Below are positions 42,205 to 51,516 of a DNA stretch of 64,000 nucleotides, one piece after another. The stretch lies in contig PASN01000008.1 of the NCBI GenBank assembly GCA_002711995.1, forward strand, positions 62,001 to 126,000. The letters are read 5' to 3'. A program made the position numbers and the translations under genes. The stretch is from Halobacteriovoraceae bacterium (GTDB taxonomy: Bacteria; Bdellovibrionota; Bacteriovoracia; Bacteriovoracales; Bacteriovoracaceae). Under the pieces are notes generated by a model. The model made no database searches. It saw only the letters and a program-made list of their open reading frames with translations, and had not been told where the DNA came from. The number at the start of each line of letters is the position of its first letter. Position 1 is the first letter of the stretch.

Positions 42205-43259
42205 AAAAAGTAATTCTACTTAACACAAACATGGAGTGGGGCGGAGGTGAGAAATGGCACCTTGAGGCGGCCTACTACCTTAAGAAGCACGACTTTGAAG
42301 TGGAATTCATCTGCAACCCTCATTCAAAACTCTCTCACGAGGCCAAGCAGGCCAGATACAAAACCCATGAAATCAATGTGGGAAAGCTAAGCTTTATCAA
42401 TCCTTTAAAGCAGAAAGAGCTATCCTACCTTATGCGTGGAGCTCATGCTGTAATCATGAACCTGCCCCAAGATTTTAAAGTGGGAACTCTTGCCGCGGAG
42501 TCTGCGGGAGTAAAGAGAATTATTTACAGAAGAGGCATGCCCCACCCTATTAAAGACAAGGGAATAAATAAGAAGCTTTTCAACAAAATTTCCCACGTTA
42601 TCGCCAATTCCAAAGAAGTTGCAGACAGTTTGATCATGCACACTGAGGACTGGTTTCCACAAGAAAAGATCGTGGTTATCTACAATGGCATTGAACTCGA
42701 GAAACTTAACCACTCTCACCAAACTTACTACCGTAAAAAAGAAGATGAAATCGTCCTTGGAAACGCTGGCCGTCTTGTGGCGCAAAAAGGCCAGAAAGAA
42801 CTACTCCAGGTTGCAAAGATATTAAAACAAGACGGTTTTAAGTTTCATCTTCTCATTGCTGGGTATGGTGAGCTTGAAAACGAACTAAAAGAGCTTTGTG
42901 CCAAGTATGAACTTCAAGAAGAAGTAACTTTTCTTGGACACGTAAAAGACATGCCAAAATTCTTCAACAGTATTGACTACTTTATCTTTCCTTCCCACTT
43001 CGAAGGTTGCCCCAACACTTTAATAGAGGCAATGGCGTACAAAAAGGTGTGTTTTGCTTATGACGTAAGCTCTATGCCAGAGGTTATCAACTACACCAAT
43101 GGACACCTAAGTCCATTCAAAGATGTAAATGACATGGCCTACAAGATTAAAAACCACAACGATCCAAACATTGCTCAAAATGCCTACAATACTGTCGATG
43201 AGAAGTTCGATTACGAACGGAACATGGGTAAGCTATTGAGCATTCTCAAAGAACAGTAA
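42201..43259 (+). CDS. Glycosyltransferase family 4 protein
   Basis: 352-residue GT-B enzyme. The N-domain starts KKVILLNTNMEWGGGEKWH with the Gly-rich acceptor loop. The C-domain has VLGNAGRLVAQKGQKELL and FIFPSHFEGCPNTLIEAMAY, which carries the GT4 E-x7-E catalytic region, then GKLLSILKEQ at the end. The GTG start overlaps the preceding stop. It probably adds a core or O-chain sugar in the cytoplasm, co-expressed with the Ept-like transferase. Confidence 0.9.
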   Translation: MKKVILLNTNMEWGGGEKWHLEAAYYLKKHDFEVEFICNPHSKLSHEAKQARYKTHEINVGKLSFINPLKQKELSYLMRGAHAVIMNLPQDFKVGTLAAESAGVKRIIYRRGMPHPIKDKGINKKLFNKISHVIANSKEVADSLIMHTEDWFPQEKIVVIYNGIELEKLNHSHQTYYRKKEDEIVLGNAGRLVAQKGQKELLQVAKILKQDGFKFHLLIAGYGELENELKELCAKYELQEEVTFLGHVKDMPKFFNSIDYFIFPSHFEGCPNTLIEAMAYKKVCFAYDVSSMPEVINYTNGHLSPFKDVNDMAYKIKNHNDPNIAQNAYNTVDEKFDYERNMGKLLSILKEQ

Positions 43260-43319
43260 TTACAACAACTTAACAAGTATCCATCAAGAATAATCAGGGT
43301 TATTCCGAAAAGGTTCTTG

Positions 43320-45797
43320 ATGAGGGTATTAATTTTCTCACTACTTATTTTTGGCCAAGTTTTTGCCAAGACACTTACTGTGGACTGGCATTGTCCCTCT
43401 ATATATGAAGGCAGCTCCTCTGTGCGACAAATTCCAGAAATGGTAAGGGTAAAGGTAAAGTTGAAAGGCGCTAGCTTTGAACTAAGCCCTGATATTTTTG
43501 AAGAAAAAAAAATAAACTTTAAAAGCTTATTTGGAAGTAAGCCTAAATTTGTCCCAGATCTAAGTTCATGCGTTGAAAAGTTCAATGAGCGATTTGTTCA
43601 GAGCTTATCTAATTCTTCCACTTGCTCATCTAAAAACTGCATCGATTCTATGGAAAAGAAATTTAAACTCTTTATAAATAACAAAGAGCTGATTTCTCCC
43701 TCAAGTGATTTAAAAAAATTACCCAGGTTCTACACAGGCCATAACTTTATAAAAGAAAGTGATTCCCACTACAAAAAATCAATAAAAAGCTTTTGCAAAG
43801 GTAATAGAGATGATCTTAAAACGCTCACCTCAAGAGGCTTTATTGAGTATGCTAAAAATATCGCAGCAAACCCTCTGGCCAGGCCAGATACGGCCTGCGT
43901 TGATGACCTTAAAAGCTTTTTCACGAAACAAAAATTTGTTGGAGAATGCTCAAGGGGATCCATCTGCAATCAAATAAAGTCAGATACGGCCTTTTTTGAA
44001 AATCATCTCTCCAACTTGGATGATCAAAGGATCTTATTCATTTCCAATAAATCCGGGATGCAAAATAAAACAGCATTCAGAGAAGCAAAAAGCGACGTTC
44101 AGGCCAAGGAGGGAAGGTTTTTTGCTAATTTGGAACATTATAATAATGGAGACTGCACCCTTAAAAAGTCTGAAGATGGTTTTGGCGGTCTCTACTTCTA
44201 CGATAACGCAGTAACAGAGGCCTTGCCATACATCCGAGACAACTTAAGCAAAAGATGTACTTCGAAATTCTTGGAACAATACTTAATTCACAAATATATT
44301 AATGATGATCCCACCACATCCTACTACTGCCGTAATACTTCTTGTCGGGACATCTATAGGGCCAAGGCGCTCTTTAATGAGAACGTTCAAGCACTTTTAG
44401 GTTTTATATATGATGGAGATTTTAATATAAATGCATGTATCAATAGACTTGGAATCACAAAGAGCAACGCCAGAGAAAAGCTTGAAGACCTACTCGAAAG
44501 CATTGAGGATGCCAATGCTTGCTCCCCCCTAGAAAAGGGGAAAACTAAAGTCGTAACTTCCAGAAACAGAATTGGCGGCAGCTTCGCTTTGAAAAGATTG
44601 GACGACAAAAAATTAGAGGCAACAGTGGCCATAGACTTCCAGGGCGGCAAGGCGTATCACCCCAACCTGGCAATGGAGCTTTTCGATAAGACCAAATCTT
44701 GCATGGAACAAGTAAGTCCTTATTTGAAATCTCCAACTGGAGAAAGTTTAAAAGTAAAAATTATAGACAAGTTTCAAAATAGTGAAAGACCGCAATCTGA
44801 GCGAACCCAATTGCAAACGATCAGAATTGAGCCTGAAAACTTTAGATCCAACTCAGGTGCTTATGCAAAAGGAATTGATTGTGAAACAATAGCTCATGAA
44901 GTTCTTCACATCCTAGGCCTAGTGGACGAGTATCATGAAAAATCCAAGGTAATATATGTAAATACTGAGACAGGTGAAGTAATTAAAGCAGATGAGGACT
45001 TGGATGGCCTAAAAGCAAGAGGTATTGCTAAAGAATATACAAGGTATCAATGCAGGGCAATTGTGGACAGTCCGAGTATAATGTCTTCCCACTGGGAACA
45101 GTTTTCAGAAGTTGCCGCCAAACAGAATAAATGCCAGTGCACCAGCGACGATTGTAGATATATTCTATCGCTAAACAACAAAGAAGTGACAAAGCTATAC
45201 ACTCAAAACCTATGGCATAACTTAAATAAACGCAAAGACCTCTGCAGCTACAAGGCCCTGGAAGGTTATGGACGTGAAAGTTTAGGACGCTTGGACCAAG
45301 CTCCACAGTTTAAAGTTATTTCAAGTGATTCAACAAAAATAGTTTTTCAGCATACAGATCTGTTTAAACAGGGCAACGACCTTTTTGCCAACACGTATCA
45401 ATTTGAGTGCGGCGGTTGCGCATCTGAAAAGGAATGCAAAGAACTTGAAAAGATTCGAACAAGAGTTGAAAACAAAAAAGCTCCAAAACTTAAAGGGTGT
45501 CCGGCCGGAAGCTCCATTGCAGAATCAAATTACTTACCTCCAGATGCGCCTATAGAAGAAAGAGCTGACAAGTTAGATACCAATACCTTCATGTTTACTT
45601 CCACTCCTATGAATCATGGGGGGTCACTTTTACACCCCGCACACTTCGCTAGGATTAAACATGGCTCCTGTGGCTCAAAAGTTAAAAAGTATAATGAATG
45701 CGCTAAATACGCCTACAAGGACAGAAACCCACAGGATTGCCCTGATAGACCAGCATTCTGCTCGGATCCCTCAAAATGGTTGTTCATTGATGAATAA
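43320..45797 (+). CDS. Large secreted zinc-metalloprotease-like protein, paralogue 1
   Basis: 825 residues from ATG 43320 (AAGG six bases upstream). The signal peptide MRVLIFSLLIFGQVFAKT is followed by a Cys-rich region (DWHCPSIYEGSS, KNCIDSM, TSCRDIYRAK). A zincin motif CETIAHEVLHILGLVDEYHE has His526 and the third-ligand or Tyr-like DEY. This HExxH...GLxDEY form is seen in M64-like and related zincins. After it come further Cys pairs (KCQCTSDDC) and a conserved tail ending in WLFIDE. The protein at 45840 is a full-length paralogue. The remaining regions match no family I know. Secretion and protease activity are inferred; substrates could be host or prey proteins. Confidence 0.75.
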   Translation: MRVLIFSLLIFGQVFAKTLTVDWHCPSIYEGSSSVRQIPEMVRVKVKLKGASFELSPDIFEEKKINFKSLFGSKPKFVPDLSSCVEKFNERFVQSLSNSSTCSSKNCIDSMEKKFKLFINNKELISPSSDLKKLPRFYTGHNFIKESDSHYKKSIKSFCKGNRDDLKTLTSRGFIEYAKNIAANPLARPDTACVDDLKSFFTKQKFVGECSRGSICNQIKSDTAFFENHLSNLDDQRILFISNKSGMQNKTAFREAKSDVQAKEGRFFANLEHYNNGDCTLKKSEDGFGGLYFYDNAVTEALPYIRDNLSKRCTSKFLEQYLIHKYINDDPTTSYYCRNTSCRDIYRAKALFNENVQALLGFIYDGDFNINACINRLGITKSNAREKLEDLLESIEDANACSPLEKGKTKVVTSRNRIGGSFALKRLDDKKLEATVAIDFQGGKAYHPNLAMELFDKTKSCMEQVSPYLKSPTGESLKVKIIDKFQNSERPQSERTQLQTIRIEPENFRSNSGAYAKGIDCETIAHEVLHILGLVDEYHEKSKVIYVNTETGEVIKADEDLDGLKARGIAKEYTRYQCRAIVDSPSIMSSHWEQFSEVAAKQNKCQCTSDDCRYILSLNNKEVTKLYTQNLWHNLNKRKDLCSYKALEGYGRESLGRLDQAPQFKVISSDSTKIVFQHTDLFKQGNDLFANTYQFECGGCASEKECKELEKIRTRVENKKAPKLKGCPAGSSIAESNYLPPDAPIEERADKLDTNTFMFTSTPMNHGGSLLHPAHFARIKHGSCGSKVKKYNECAKYAYKDRNPQDCPDRPAFCSDPSKWLFIDE

Positions 45798-45839
45798 TTC
45801 CAATAAAGATTATCAAGCTTTGTACCGAAAAGCTCTAAG

Positions 45840-48266
45840 ATGAAGTTTTTAATTATATCCATTTTCTTAACTACTATTACTCACGCTAATGAACTAGACG
45901 TTACATGGTTTTGTCCAACGGTTCATGGAGGGAACTCCCCCGTTCAGCTTGTACCTCAATACAAAAAAGTAAAGGTTAGCTGGGATGAAAGAGGTGTAAA
46001 GTTTGACCCTGATATATTTGAAAAGAAACCTGTAAAATCCTTTTTTTCATCCCTATTTAGCAAAAGTAATAAATTTAGGCCTGAATTAAGCACATGTGTG
46101 GAAAAGTTCAAGAAGCAATTCGCCTATCAACTTTCAAAGTCTGAGCTTTGTGATGAGAAAGATTGTGCAGACGAAGCGAAAAACAAGATCTCCAAAGAGC
46201 TTTCTAAAAAGGATCTAGTTGCAAATCCAGACAAGGTTCCAGAGCTTCCTAGGTTTTATACAGGCCATACATTTTCCAATGACAGTGAAGAAACATTTAA
46301 ACAGTCTTTAGGGTTCTTTTGCGATGGATACAAAACCAATCCTGTGGTGTTCACCTCCCAGGGATTCATTCAGTATGTTAAAAACTTGATTGCAAACCCT
46401 TTGGTGAAACTGGACCCAGCTTGTGTATCTGACTTTGAGGACTATCTCGAAGAACATACCTTTAAGGGCAGCTGTAGTGGTGACAAGATCTGTAAACGCA
46501 TTCAAAAAGACACCGACATATATAAAGAGAAATATTCAAACTTAAGAGATGGCAACGTAAAGAAGGCTACAACTAAAGTCTCCCCCAACAAATCCGCTTA
46601 CCGCGAGGCTACCAGTGATTACAAAGCAAAAGCGGCCAAAGCGATCTCAGAACTTGAAAACTTCCCCAGTGGACGTGGGTGCTATTTTTGGAAGTCCCTC
46701 TACAGCAATGGTGTGGAGGATTTGTTTTACCATGACAACGCAGTGAAGGAAGTCATTCCCTTTTTAGAACAAAACGGAAACCCTGAGTGCATAAAGACGT
46801 TTCTTGAGAACTACTTGATTGAAAAGTACAGAAACAATAAACCCAATGAAAGCTTACACTGCAAAAAGAGAGACTGTAGTGATGCCCTAAGAGCTGAAAG
46901 ACTATTTCATCAAAACGCTCAGAGGTTAACTGACGCGCTATATGGAAAAGATAAATACAATCTACAGGCCTGTATAAACACGCAGGCCATCACAAAAGAC
47001 AATGCGGCAACAAAGCTAAAAGCACTTTTAGAAGATATTAAAACCGCCAATACCTGCTCTGAGTTAAAAATTGGGGACAGCAAGGTGTTTGATGGCACAG
47101 GTTTTCCAACCGGAGGAAACTATTCAATCAAACGTTTAGACGACAATACATTGGAGGCCACTGTAGCAGTAAAATTCGTTAAAGGCTCACATGAAAATTT
47201 TTCACCCCAAGTTGCTGAGAAACTTCACGCAAAAGCTAGATCTTGCCTAGATAAGGTTAGCTCCTACTTCAAATCCCCATCTGGTGAGCAATTAAAGGTA
47301 AATATAATTAGCGAAGAAGAAAATAAAACAAGATACCCTAGTGAAAGACCTAATTTAAATAAGATTCAGGTTATGCCTCCCGGCTTCAGATCAAAAGTTT
47401 TTATGTACGAGGAAGACATAAACTGCGAAACAATAACCCACGAAGCTTTACACCTTTTTGGTCTTGTTGATGAGTATCAGGAAATGGTGATAAAAGATGG
47501 TAAAAAAGTCCCTAAGTATAAGTGTAGATCAACTCACAATATGAAAAGCATAATGGGGAGCCATTGGAAGATGTTTCCTGAGGTCGCCGCAGTCAAGAAC
47601 ACCTGTGTTTGCGAGGATGATTTTTGTAGGGAAGTCATATCTTCAGGGAATCAAAAGGCAATAGATCTTCTAACGGAGGACAGCTGGGCAATTCTCGAAA
47701 ACAGAAGGGACATGTGTGAATACGAACGCGTCTCCAAAACGCCTTTAAGCTTAAGCAACACAGACTTACTCCCCTTTTATGAGGTAGAAAAGAATAATAA
47801 AGATGAATTGGTAATTCTTCACACAGACACTTACAAAAGTGCTAGCGGTGATTACTTTGGAAGCATCTATAAATTTACTTGTCGTGCTTGTCAGACGCCA
47901 GAAGAGTGTGAATCTATGAATAAACTCAAAAAAAGAGTTATTAACAAAGCACCTAAACGAAATAGATACTGTCCACGGGGATCAAAATCAGTTTCTTCTG
48001 AATTCGTTCCAATGGAGGACTCACACAAAGATGAAATTAGACTTTTAGGCCCAGGCGCGTTTGAGCTCCAATCTTCACCTAAGAGTCCAGGAAAGTCTCT
48101 ACTTCACCCAGCACACTTCGCCAAGATCAAGAATGGCGGCTGTCAAAGCAAGGTTAAGAAGTACAATAAATGCTCAAGGTTTGCGGCCAGTGAAGACAAA
48201 GCTCGCTGTGAAGACCTCCCAGACTACTGCAAGGATCCAAAACAATGGCTACTATCAGAAGAGTAA
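45840..48266 (+). CDS. Large secreted zinc-metalloprotease-like protein, paralogue 2
   Basis: 808 residues with a short signal peptide (MKFLIISIFLTTITHANEL). It aligns end to end with the gene just upstream: VTWFCPTVHGG vs VDWHCPSIYEG, ELPRFYTGHTF vs KLPRFYTGHNF, the zincin CETITHEALHLFGLVDEYQE (His534), and CVCEDDFC vs CQCTSDDC. GKSLLHPAHFAKI matches GGSLLHPAHFARI near the end. The Cys pattern is kept, pointing to a disulfide-stabilised extracellular protein. Forty-two bases separate the two genes. They are diverged tandem duplicates, both with intact HExxH. Confidence 0.75.
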   Translation: MKFLIISIFLTTITHANELDVTWFCPTVHGGNSPVQLVPQYKKVKVSWDERGVKFDPDIFEKKPVKSFFSSLFSKSNKFRPELSTCVEKFKKQFAYQLSKSELCDEKDCADEAKNKISKELSKKDLVANPDKVPELPRFYTGHTFSNDSEETFKQSLGFFCDGYKTNPVVFTSQGFIQYVKNLIANPLVKLDPACVSDFEDYLEEHTFKGSCSGDKICKRIQKDTDIYKEKYSNLRDGNVKKATTKVSPNKSAYREATSDYKAKAAKAISELENFPSGRGCYFWKSLYSNGVEDLFYHDNAVKEVIPFLEQNGNPECIKTFLENYLIEKYRNNKPNESLHCKKRDCSDALRAERLFHQNAQRLTDALYGKDKYNLQACINTQAITKDNAATKLKALLEDIKTANTCSELKIGDSKVFDGTGFPTGGNYSIKRLDDNTLEATVAVKFVKGSHENFSPQVAEKLHAKARSCLDKVSSYFKSPSGEQLKVNIISEEENKTRYPSERPNLNKIQVMPPGFRSKVFMYEEDINCETITHEALHLFGLVDEYQEMVIKDGKKVPKYKCRSTHNMKSIMGSHWKMFPEVAAVKNTCVCEDDFCREVISSGNQKAIDLLTEDSWAILENRRDMCEYERVSKTPLSLSNTDLLPFYEVEKNNKDELVILHTDTYKSASGDYFGSIYKFTCRACQTPEECESMNKLKKRVINKAPKRNRYCPRGSKSVSSEFVPMEDSHKDEIRLLGPGAFELQSSPKSPGKSLLHPAHFAKIKNGGCQSKVKKYNKCSRFAASEDKARCEDLPDYCKDPKQWLLSEE

Positions 48267-48835
48267 TTTTATTATCCCTTTTAATAAGCAATTGCTTTGC
48301 GGCTTCAGCAATCTCCATAGAAAAATCAACTTCTGATGGGTTGTTGCAAAACGCATTCACAAAGAATGGTGACACTTGGATATTTGTTAAAAACACGAAC
48401 TTTTTTGATAAAAAAGACACCACTGTGGGAACGTTTAAAATTGGCAATCAAAAGGCGCTAAGCAATGCTGTTAAAGAGTTGGAAAACATCGAAAACACAA
48501 TAAACAAAGCGATTGCCAAATTTCCAGATTTTGGAAAGAGTCAGGAAGGCGTCAGACACGAAACCTATTACAAAATAGGCAAACATCAGATAGGACCTAA
48601 GCATCCATTATTTAGCAAAACCAAGCAAGTATATGAGGCTATGGTATTCAACTCCTCTATTAAACAGGTCACAGGTATTAAAGTGGATCTCTCTAAAGCC
48701 CCAACCCTTTTGACGCTAAAAGGAGGGAAAGTGATTCAAAAAAAAGAAATACCTTTAAGTTTTGAGTGTGATCAAAGACCGAATTACAGATTTTGTGACT
48801 TCTCCCCTCATGGACTTATTTATCTAGAAAAATAA
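48245..48835 (+). CDS. Secreted protein of unknown function, 196 residues
   Basis: The ATG at 48245 lies 22 bases inside the 3' end of the preceding protease-like gene, so it is probably translationally coupled. A signal peptide (RRVILLSLLISNCFAASA) leads to a Lys-rich alpha/beta domain of about 175 residues. Two Cys near the C-terminus (SFECDQRPNYRFCDFS) could form a disulfide. No family recognised. The coupling suggests a role with the tandem metalloproteases, for example inhibitor, chaperone or substrate adaptor. Confidence 0.68.
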   Translation: MATIRRVILLSLLISNCFAASAISIEKSTSDGLLQNAFTKNGDTWIFVKNTNFFDKKDTTVGTFKIGNQKALSNAVKELENIENTINKAIAKFPDFGKSQEGVRHETYYKIGKHQIGPKHPLFSKTKQVYEAMVFNSSIKQVTGIKVDLSKAPTLLTLKGGKVIQKKEIPLSFECDQRPNYRFCDFSPHGLIYLEK

Positions 48836-48886
48836 ATCTAACATTCGTCCATTCTCAAAGAGCTTATATTGGCCTATTATGGTTCA

Positions 48887-49783
48887 ATGAATTTATTACT
48901 GCTAATTCTCTTTGCTTTCCCCGCATATGGGCAACTATATAGACTCAACGCATTTCCAGAAAAGAACCACTTTTCCAGTATCGGATTAGGCTATGAAGAC
49001 GCTGAAATTGAGGCCGACACTCTAAACTTTGCCTCATATGCTAAAAACGACAAAAACCTAATTGCAAAGGCCATCTACGGAAGAAAGGTTAATAAAAAGA
49101 CTTATTTTTATATATCACTTCCATATATCTACAGCGAGGAAAGCTCACTACGCTATGGGGATAACACAGGCGACACCTTCACCTCACAGGGGTTCAGAGA
49201 GCCAACCCTTGGAATAGCGAGAAGACTTAGAAACAAAGAAGACTCAGGTCAATATTTTACCGATATATTTTTCTCCTACATCCCAAAGATTTTTGAAAAA
49301 GAAGTGGGCGGACATGACGCCAATAAATTTAATGGAAAGCACGTACTTACAGGTAAACTCACAACAGGCGCCCTTTACGACAAATATGAATCCATTATAG
49401 GGGTTCAGGCAACCTTTAACTCAGAAGCAAGAGAGGACAATCTCAAAAGCAATGAGGATTATGTCTTTGAATCGTATTTCTCATCCAGGGCCTACATAAG
49501 TGCTCAAATGGAATACAGGGATGATCTGTTTTTCTTCATCACCTCTGGAATTACATTTGTTGAAGATTATGATGTTGAAGGAGTCAACGGTGAATCCACA
49601 ATTCAACAAGGAACAGGAACCTTTGCCGAGCTTGGGCTCAAGAAGCTTCTAAAGAGCGGCTTTATCAACCTGCGATTAAGTTACACTAGCAATGACTACT
49701 TTACAGAAAGTCGAGATTTGGGAAATTTTAGGGGTGAGTATTATATGTTAGGAGCGCAAACCTCCTACACATTTGAATTTTAA
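48887..49783 (+). CDS. Outer-membrane beta-barrel protein of unknown function
   Basis: 298 residues from ATG 48887 (a TTG 18 bases earlier adds six residues and no clear benefit). The signal peptide MNLLLLILFAFPAYGQ is followed by about 280 residues of alternating hydrophobic/polar strands ending in aromatic residues, with C-terminal SYTFEF typical of barrel closure. No plug domain or porin motif is evident. It lies downstream of the protease-like genes and could transport or anchor their products. It converges with the 178-residue barrel gene, overlapping it by 4 bases. Confidence 0.68.
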   Translation: MNLLLLILFAFPAYGQLYRLNAFPEKNHFSSIGLGYEDAEIEADTLNFASYAKNDKNLIAKAIYGRKVNKKTYFYISLPYIYSEESSLRYGDNTGDTFTSQGFREPTLGIARRLRNKEDSGQYFTDIFFSYIPKIFEKEVGGHDANKFNGKHVLTGKLTTGALYDKYESIIGVQATFNSEAREDNLKSNEDYVFESYFSSRAYISAQMEYRDDLFFFITSGITFVEDYDVEGVNGESTIQQGTGTFAELGLKKLLKSGFINLRLSYTSNDYFTESRDLGNFRGEYYMLGAQTSYTFEF

Positions 49784-50316
49784 AAGATAAAAGAATAGCC
49801 CAAAGCTAAAGACACATAGCCAAACAGATTTACAGTATCTGGATTATTCACATAGTTCTCAATCCAAACATCATTAATTCCGGCCTCAAAGTACCCCTCA
49901 TGTTTCGTGGCCTCTTCCAAAGCTCCTTTTAGGCCAAGGTAGAAAAGCCCCCTAATAGATCCAATCCTATAATAACTCTCAGGGTAATTATTATTTCGAG
50001 ATGCTTGGTATTTAAGTCCGGTCACATGATAGGCAGCAAGCCCGGTGTATACGTCAAGATAGCTAAAAATATGAGAGAATCTATAAAGTTGAAAATTGTT
50101 TTTTAAAGCAATTGTTTCAATAGTGGTGCCGCCCCTCTCCTCTCGAACCAGGCCATGCATATAATCAAGACTATAAATTCGGTTAAATTTTTTGCCCACA
50201 CCAAGTGCGATCTCTCCAATCTCCCCCGCATGCTGAACTTTTAAATAATCTAAAAAGTATGCATTTGCTGAAAAAGTGAAACAAATAGGAATAAGAAGGA
50301 GCTTAAAATTCAACAA
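49780..50316 (-). CDS. Small outer-membrane beta-barrel protein
   Basis: 178 residues: signal peptide MLNFKLLLIPICFTFSANA, then strand-like segments (EIGEIALGVGKKF, GLFYLGLKGAL, YFEAGINDVWIEN) and a barrel-type C-terminus SLALGYSFIF. The size suggests an eight-stranded barrel such as the OmpX/PagP/LpxR-like classes, but no catalytic motif is clear. The start overlaps the metallophosphoesterase gene by 14 bases, so it belongs to the SCO-PCuAC-phosphoesterase operon. Confidence 0.65.
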   Translation of the reverse strand: MLNFKLLLIPICFTFSANAYFLDYLKVQHAGEIGEIALGVGKKFNRIYSLDYMHGLVREERGGTTIETIALKNNFQLYRFSHIFSYLDVYTGLAAYHVTGLKYQASRNNNYPESYYRIGSIRGLFYLGLKGALEEATKHEGYFEAGINDVWIENYVNNPDTVNLFGYVSLALGYSFIF

Positions 50317-51082
50317 ACTGATGACTTACTCCTGAGTTAGATAGATTTAGCTCTAAAATTTTTCCTTTTACTGGAGCTCCCACAGTGCATCTGGTGGCGC
50401 CAGAGAAATCAGAGCAAGTTGGGTTGTGATCGTGTCCATTTAAGTAATAATCCACACCATATGAAGATACAAGGTTTCGAACCTCATTCACTTGGGCCTC
50501 ATCCCACCTGTCGCTATCCTCAGGGGAGACGTGAGATATAATAATATTGTTTGAAGAGCTAGAACTTGCAAGCTGGCCCTCAACAAATCCAAGATCTGGG
50601 ATTCTGCCAGTGGCCTCCCAGTTGTTATTGTTATAGACGATGAACTTTGTCTGTTTGTAGGTAAACGCAAAATTGCTGGAGCCAAACATCTGGTCATAAA
50701 TAGACTCTCCATTGGAAAGTAAATCGTGATTTCCAGCTGCGACGACATAAGGAATAGAAAGCTTTTCAAGAAGCCTCTTAGTCATTTCATATTCTCTAAG
50801 AAGTCCTAGGTTGGTAATGTCCCCAGAGACAATTACAAACTCGTACTCATTTTTTCTCGCATTTATGTACTCAACCTGATCTTCCAACTCTTTATAATAG
50901 TTATGGGTATCTGAAAGGACTGCAATTTTATAACTCGTTCCGGCCGTGGACTCATTTTGAGATATTAGCGAGAGTTGCTTTGTGTTTGTTTTGGAGTCGG
51001 CCGTTTTGGAAATATAAGGGCTAACGTTAAACTCTCCACACGACTGTGTTAAAAGGAGAAATAAAAGGCAGCCCCTAAACAT
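50303..51082 (-). CDS. Exported calcineurin-like metallophosphoesterase
   Basis: 259 residues. The N-terminus MFRGCLLFLLLTQSCGE looks like a lipoprotein signal with an imperfect lipobox. The two-metal phosphoesterase motifs follow in order: AVLSDTHNYY (D-x-H), VIVSGDITNL (GD), VAAGNHDLLS (GNHD), IIISHVSPED (H) and YLNGHDHNPT (GHxH). It is probably periplasmic or surface-anchored and dimetal-dependent. The substrate (nucleotide, phospholipid or protein phosphate) is unknown. It lies 1 base downstream of the PCuAC gene, an unusual neighbour for copper-delivery proteins. Confidence 0.86.
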   Translation of the reverse strand: MFRGCLLFLLLTQSCGEFNVSPYISKTADSKTNTKQLSLISQNESTAGTSYKIAVLSDTHNYYKELEDQVEYINARKNEYEFVIVSGDITNLGLLREYEMTKRLLEKLSIPYVVAAGNHDLLSNGESIYDQMFGSSNFAFTYKQTKFIVYNNNNWEATGRIPDLGFVEGQLASSSSSNNIIISHVSPEDSDRWDEAQVNEVRNLVSSYGVDYYLNGHDHNPTCSDFSGATRCTVGAPVKGKILELNLSNSGVSHQFVEF

Positions 51083-51083
51083 C

Positions 51084-51506
51084 TTAATGTTTGCTCTTCA
51101 GATCTCTGGCCATAAATGTGGCATCAAGAGTTTCATCATTCGATAGCTTAAACTTGATCTGAACCTTATCATTTGGTTTTAGATTCTTTTTAAGATCAAA
51201 AAACATGAGGTGTTTTCCATGTGGTTTGAGCACAAGCTTTCCTTTGGCAGGAACAGTCATGCTTTCAACTTTTCTCATTTGCATGATGCCTTCTTTAATT
51301 TCATGGGTGTGAAGCTCGGTTGTTCCAGCAAAGTCAGTATTGGCACCAATAATTTTTATATCTTTGTCAGAGCTATTTTCAAACACAACAAAACCAGCGC
51401 TTGCGCTGGCCCCTGGGGGCATAACTCTAACGTATGGGTCTTTAGCAGTGATAGCGCCAGCAAAAAGCGTCGCTGACATTAAAAATGTTGATATAATTGT
51501 CTTCAT
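51084..51506 (-). CDS. Periplasmic copper chaperone PCu(A)C
   Basis: 140 residues: signal peptide KTIISTFLMSATLFAGAITA, then the DUF461 cupredoxin-like domain. The Cu(I) ligands are in ELHTHEIKEGIMQMRKV and KPHGKHLMFFDLK (His and Met residues of the H(M)x10Mx21HxM-type site). PYVRVMPPGASASAGFVVFEN is the usual start of the mature domain. It hands Cu(I) to SCO and to the CuA/CuB sites of cytochrome oxidase. It lies 10 bases downstream of the SCO gene. Confidence 0.93.
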   Translation of the reverse strand: MKTIISTFLMSATLFAGAITAKDPYVRVMPPGASASAGFVVFENSSDKDIKIIGANTDFAGTTELHTHEIKEGIMQMRKVESMTVPAKGKLVLKPHGKHLMFFDLKKNLKPNDKVQIKFKLSNDETLDATFMARDLKSKH

Positions 51507-51516
51507 AGTAATTCTC

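Noticed and set aside
42420-42785. Long antisense frame (about 121 codons) inside the GT4 gene
   Set aside because: It has no recognisable domain and lies wholly inside a clear glycosyltransferase; a shadow frame. The same applies to antisense frames at 43211-43585 and 51583-51942.
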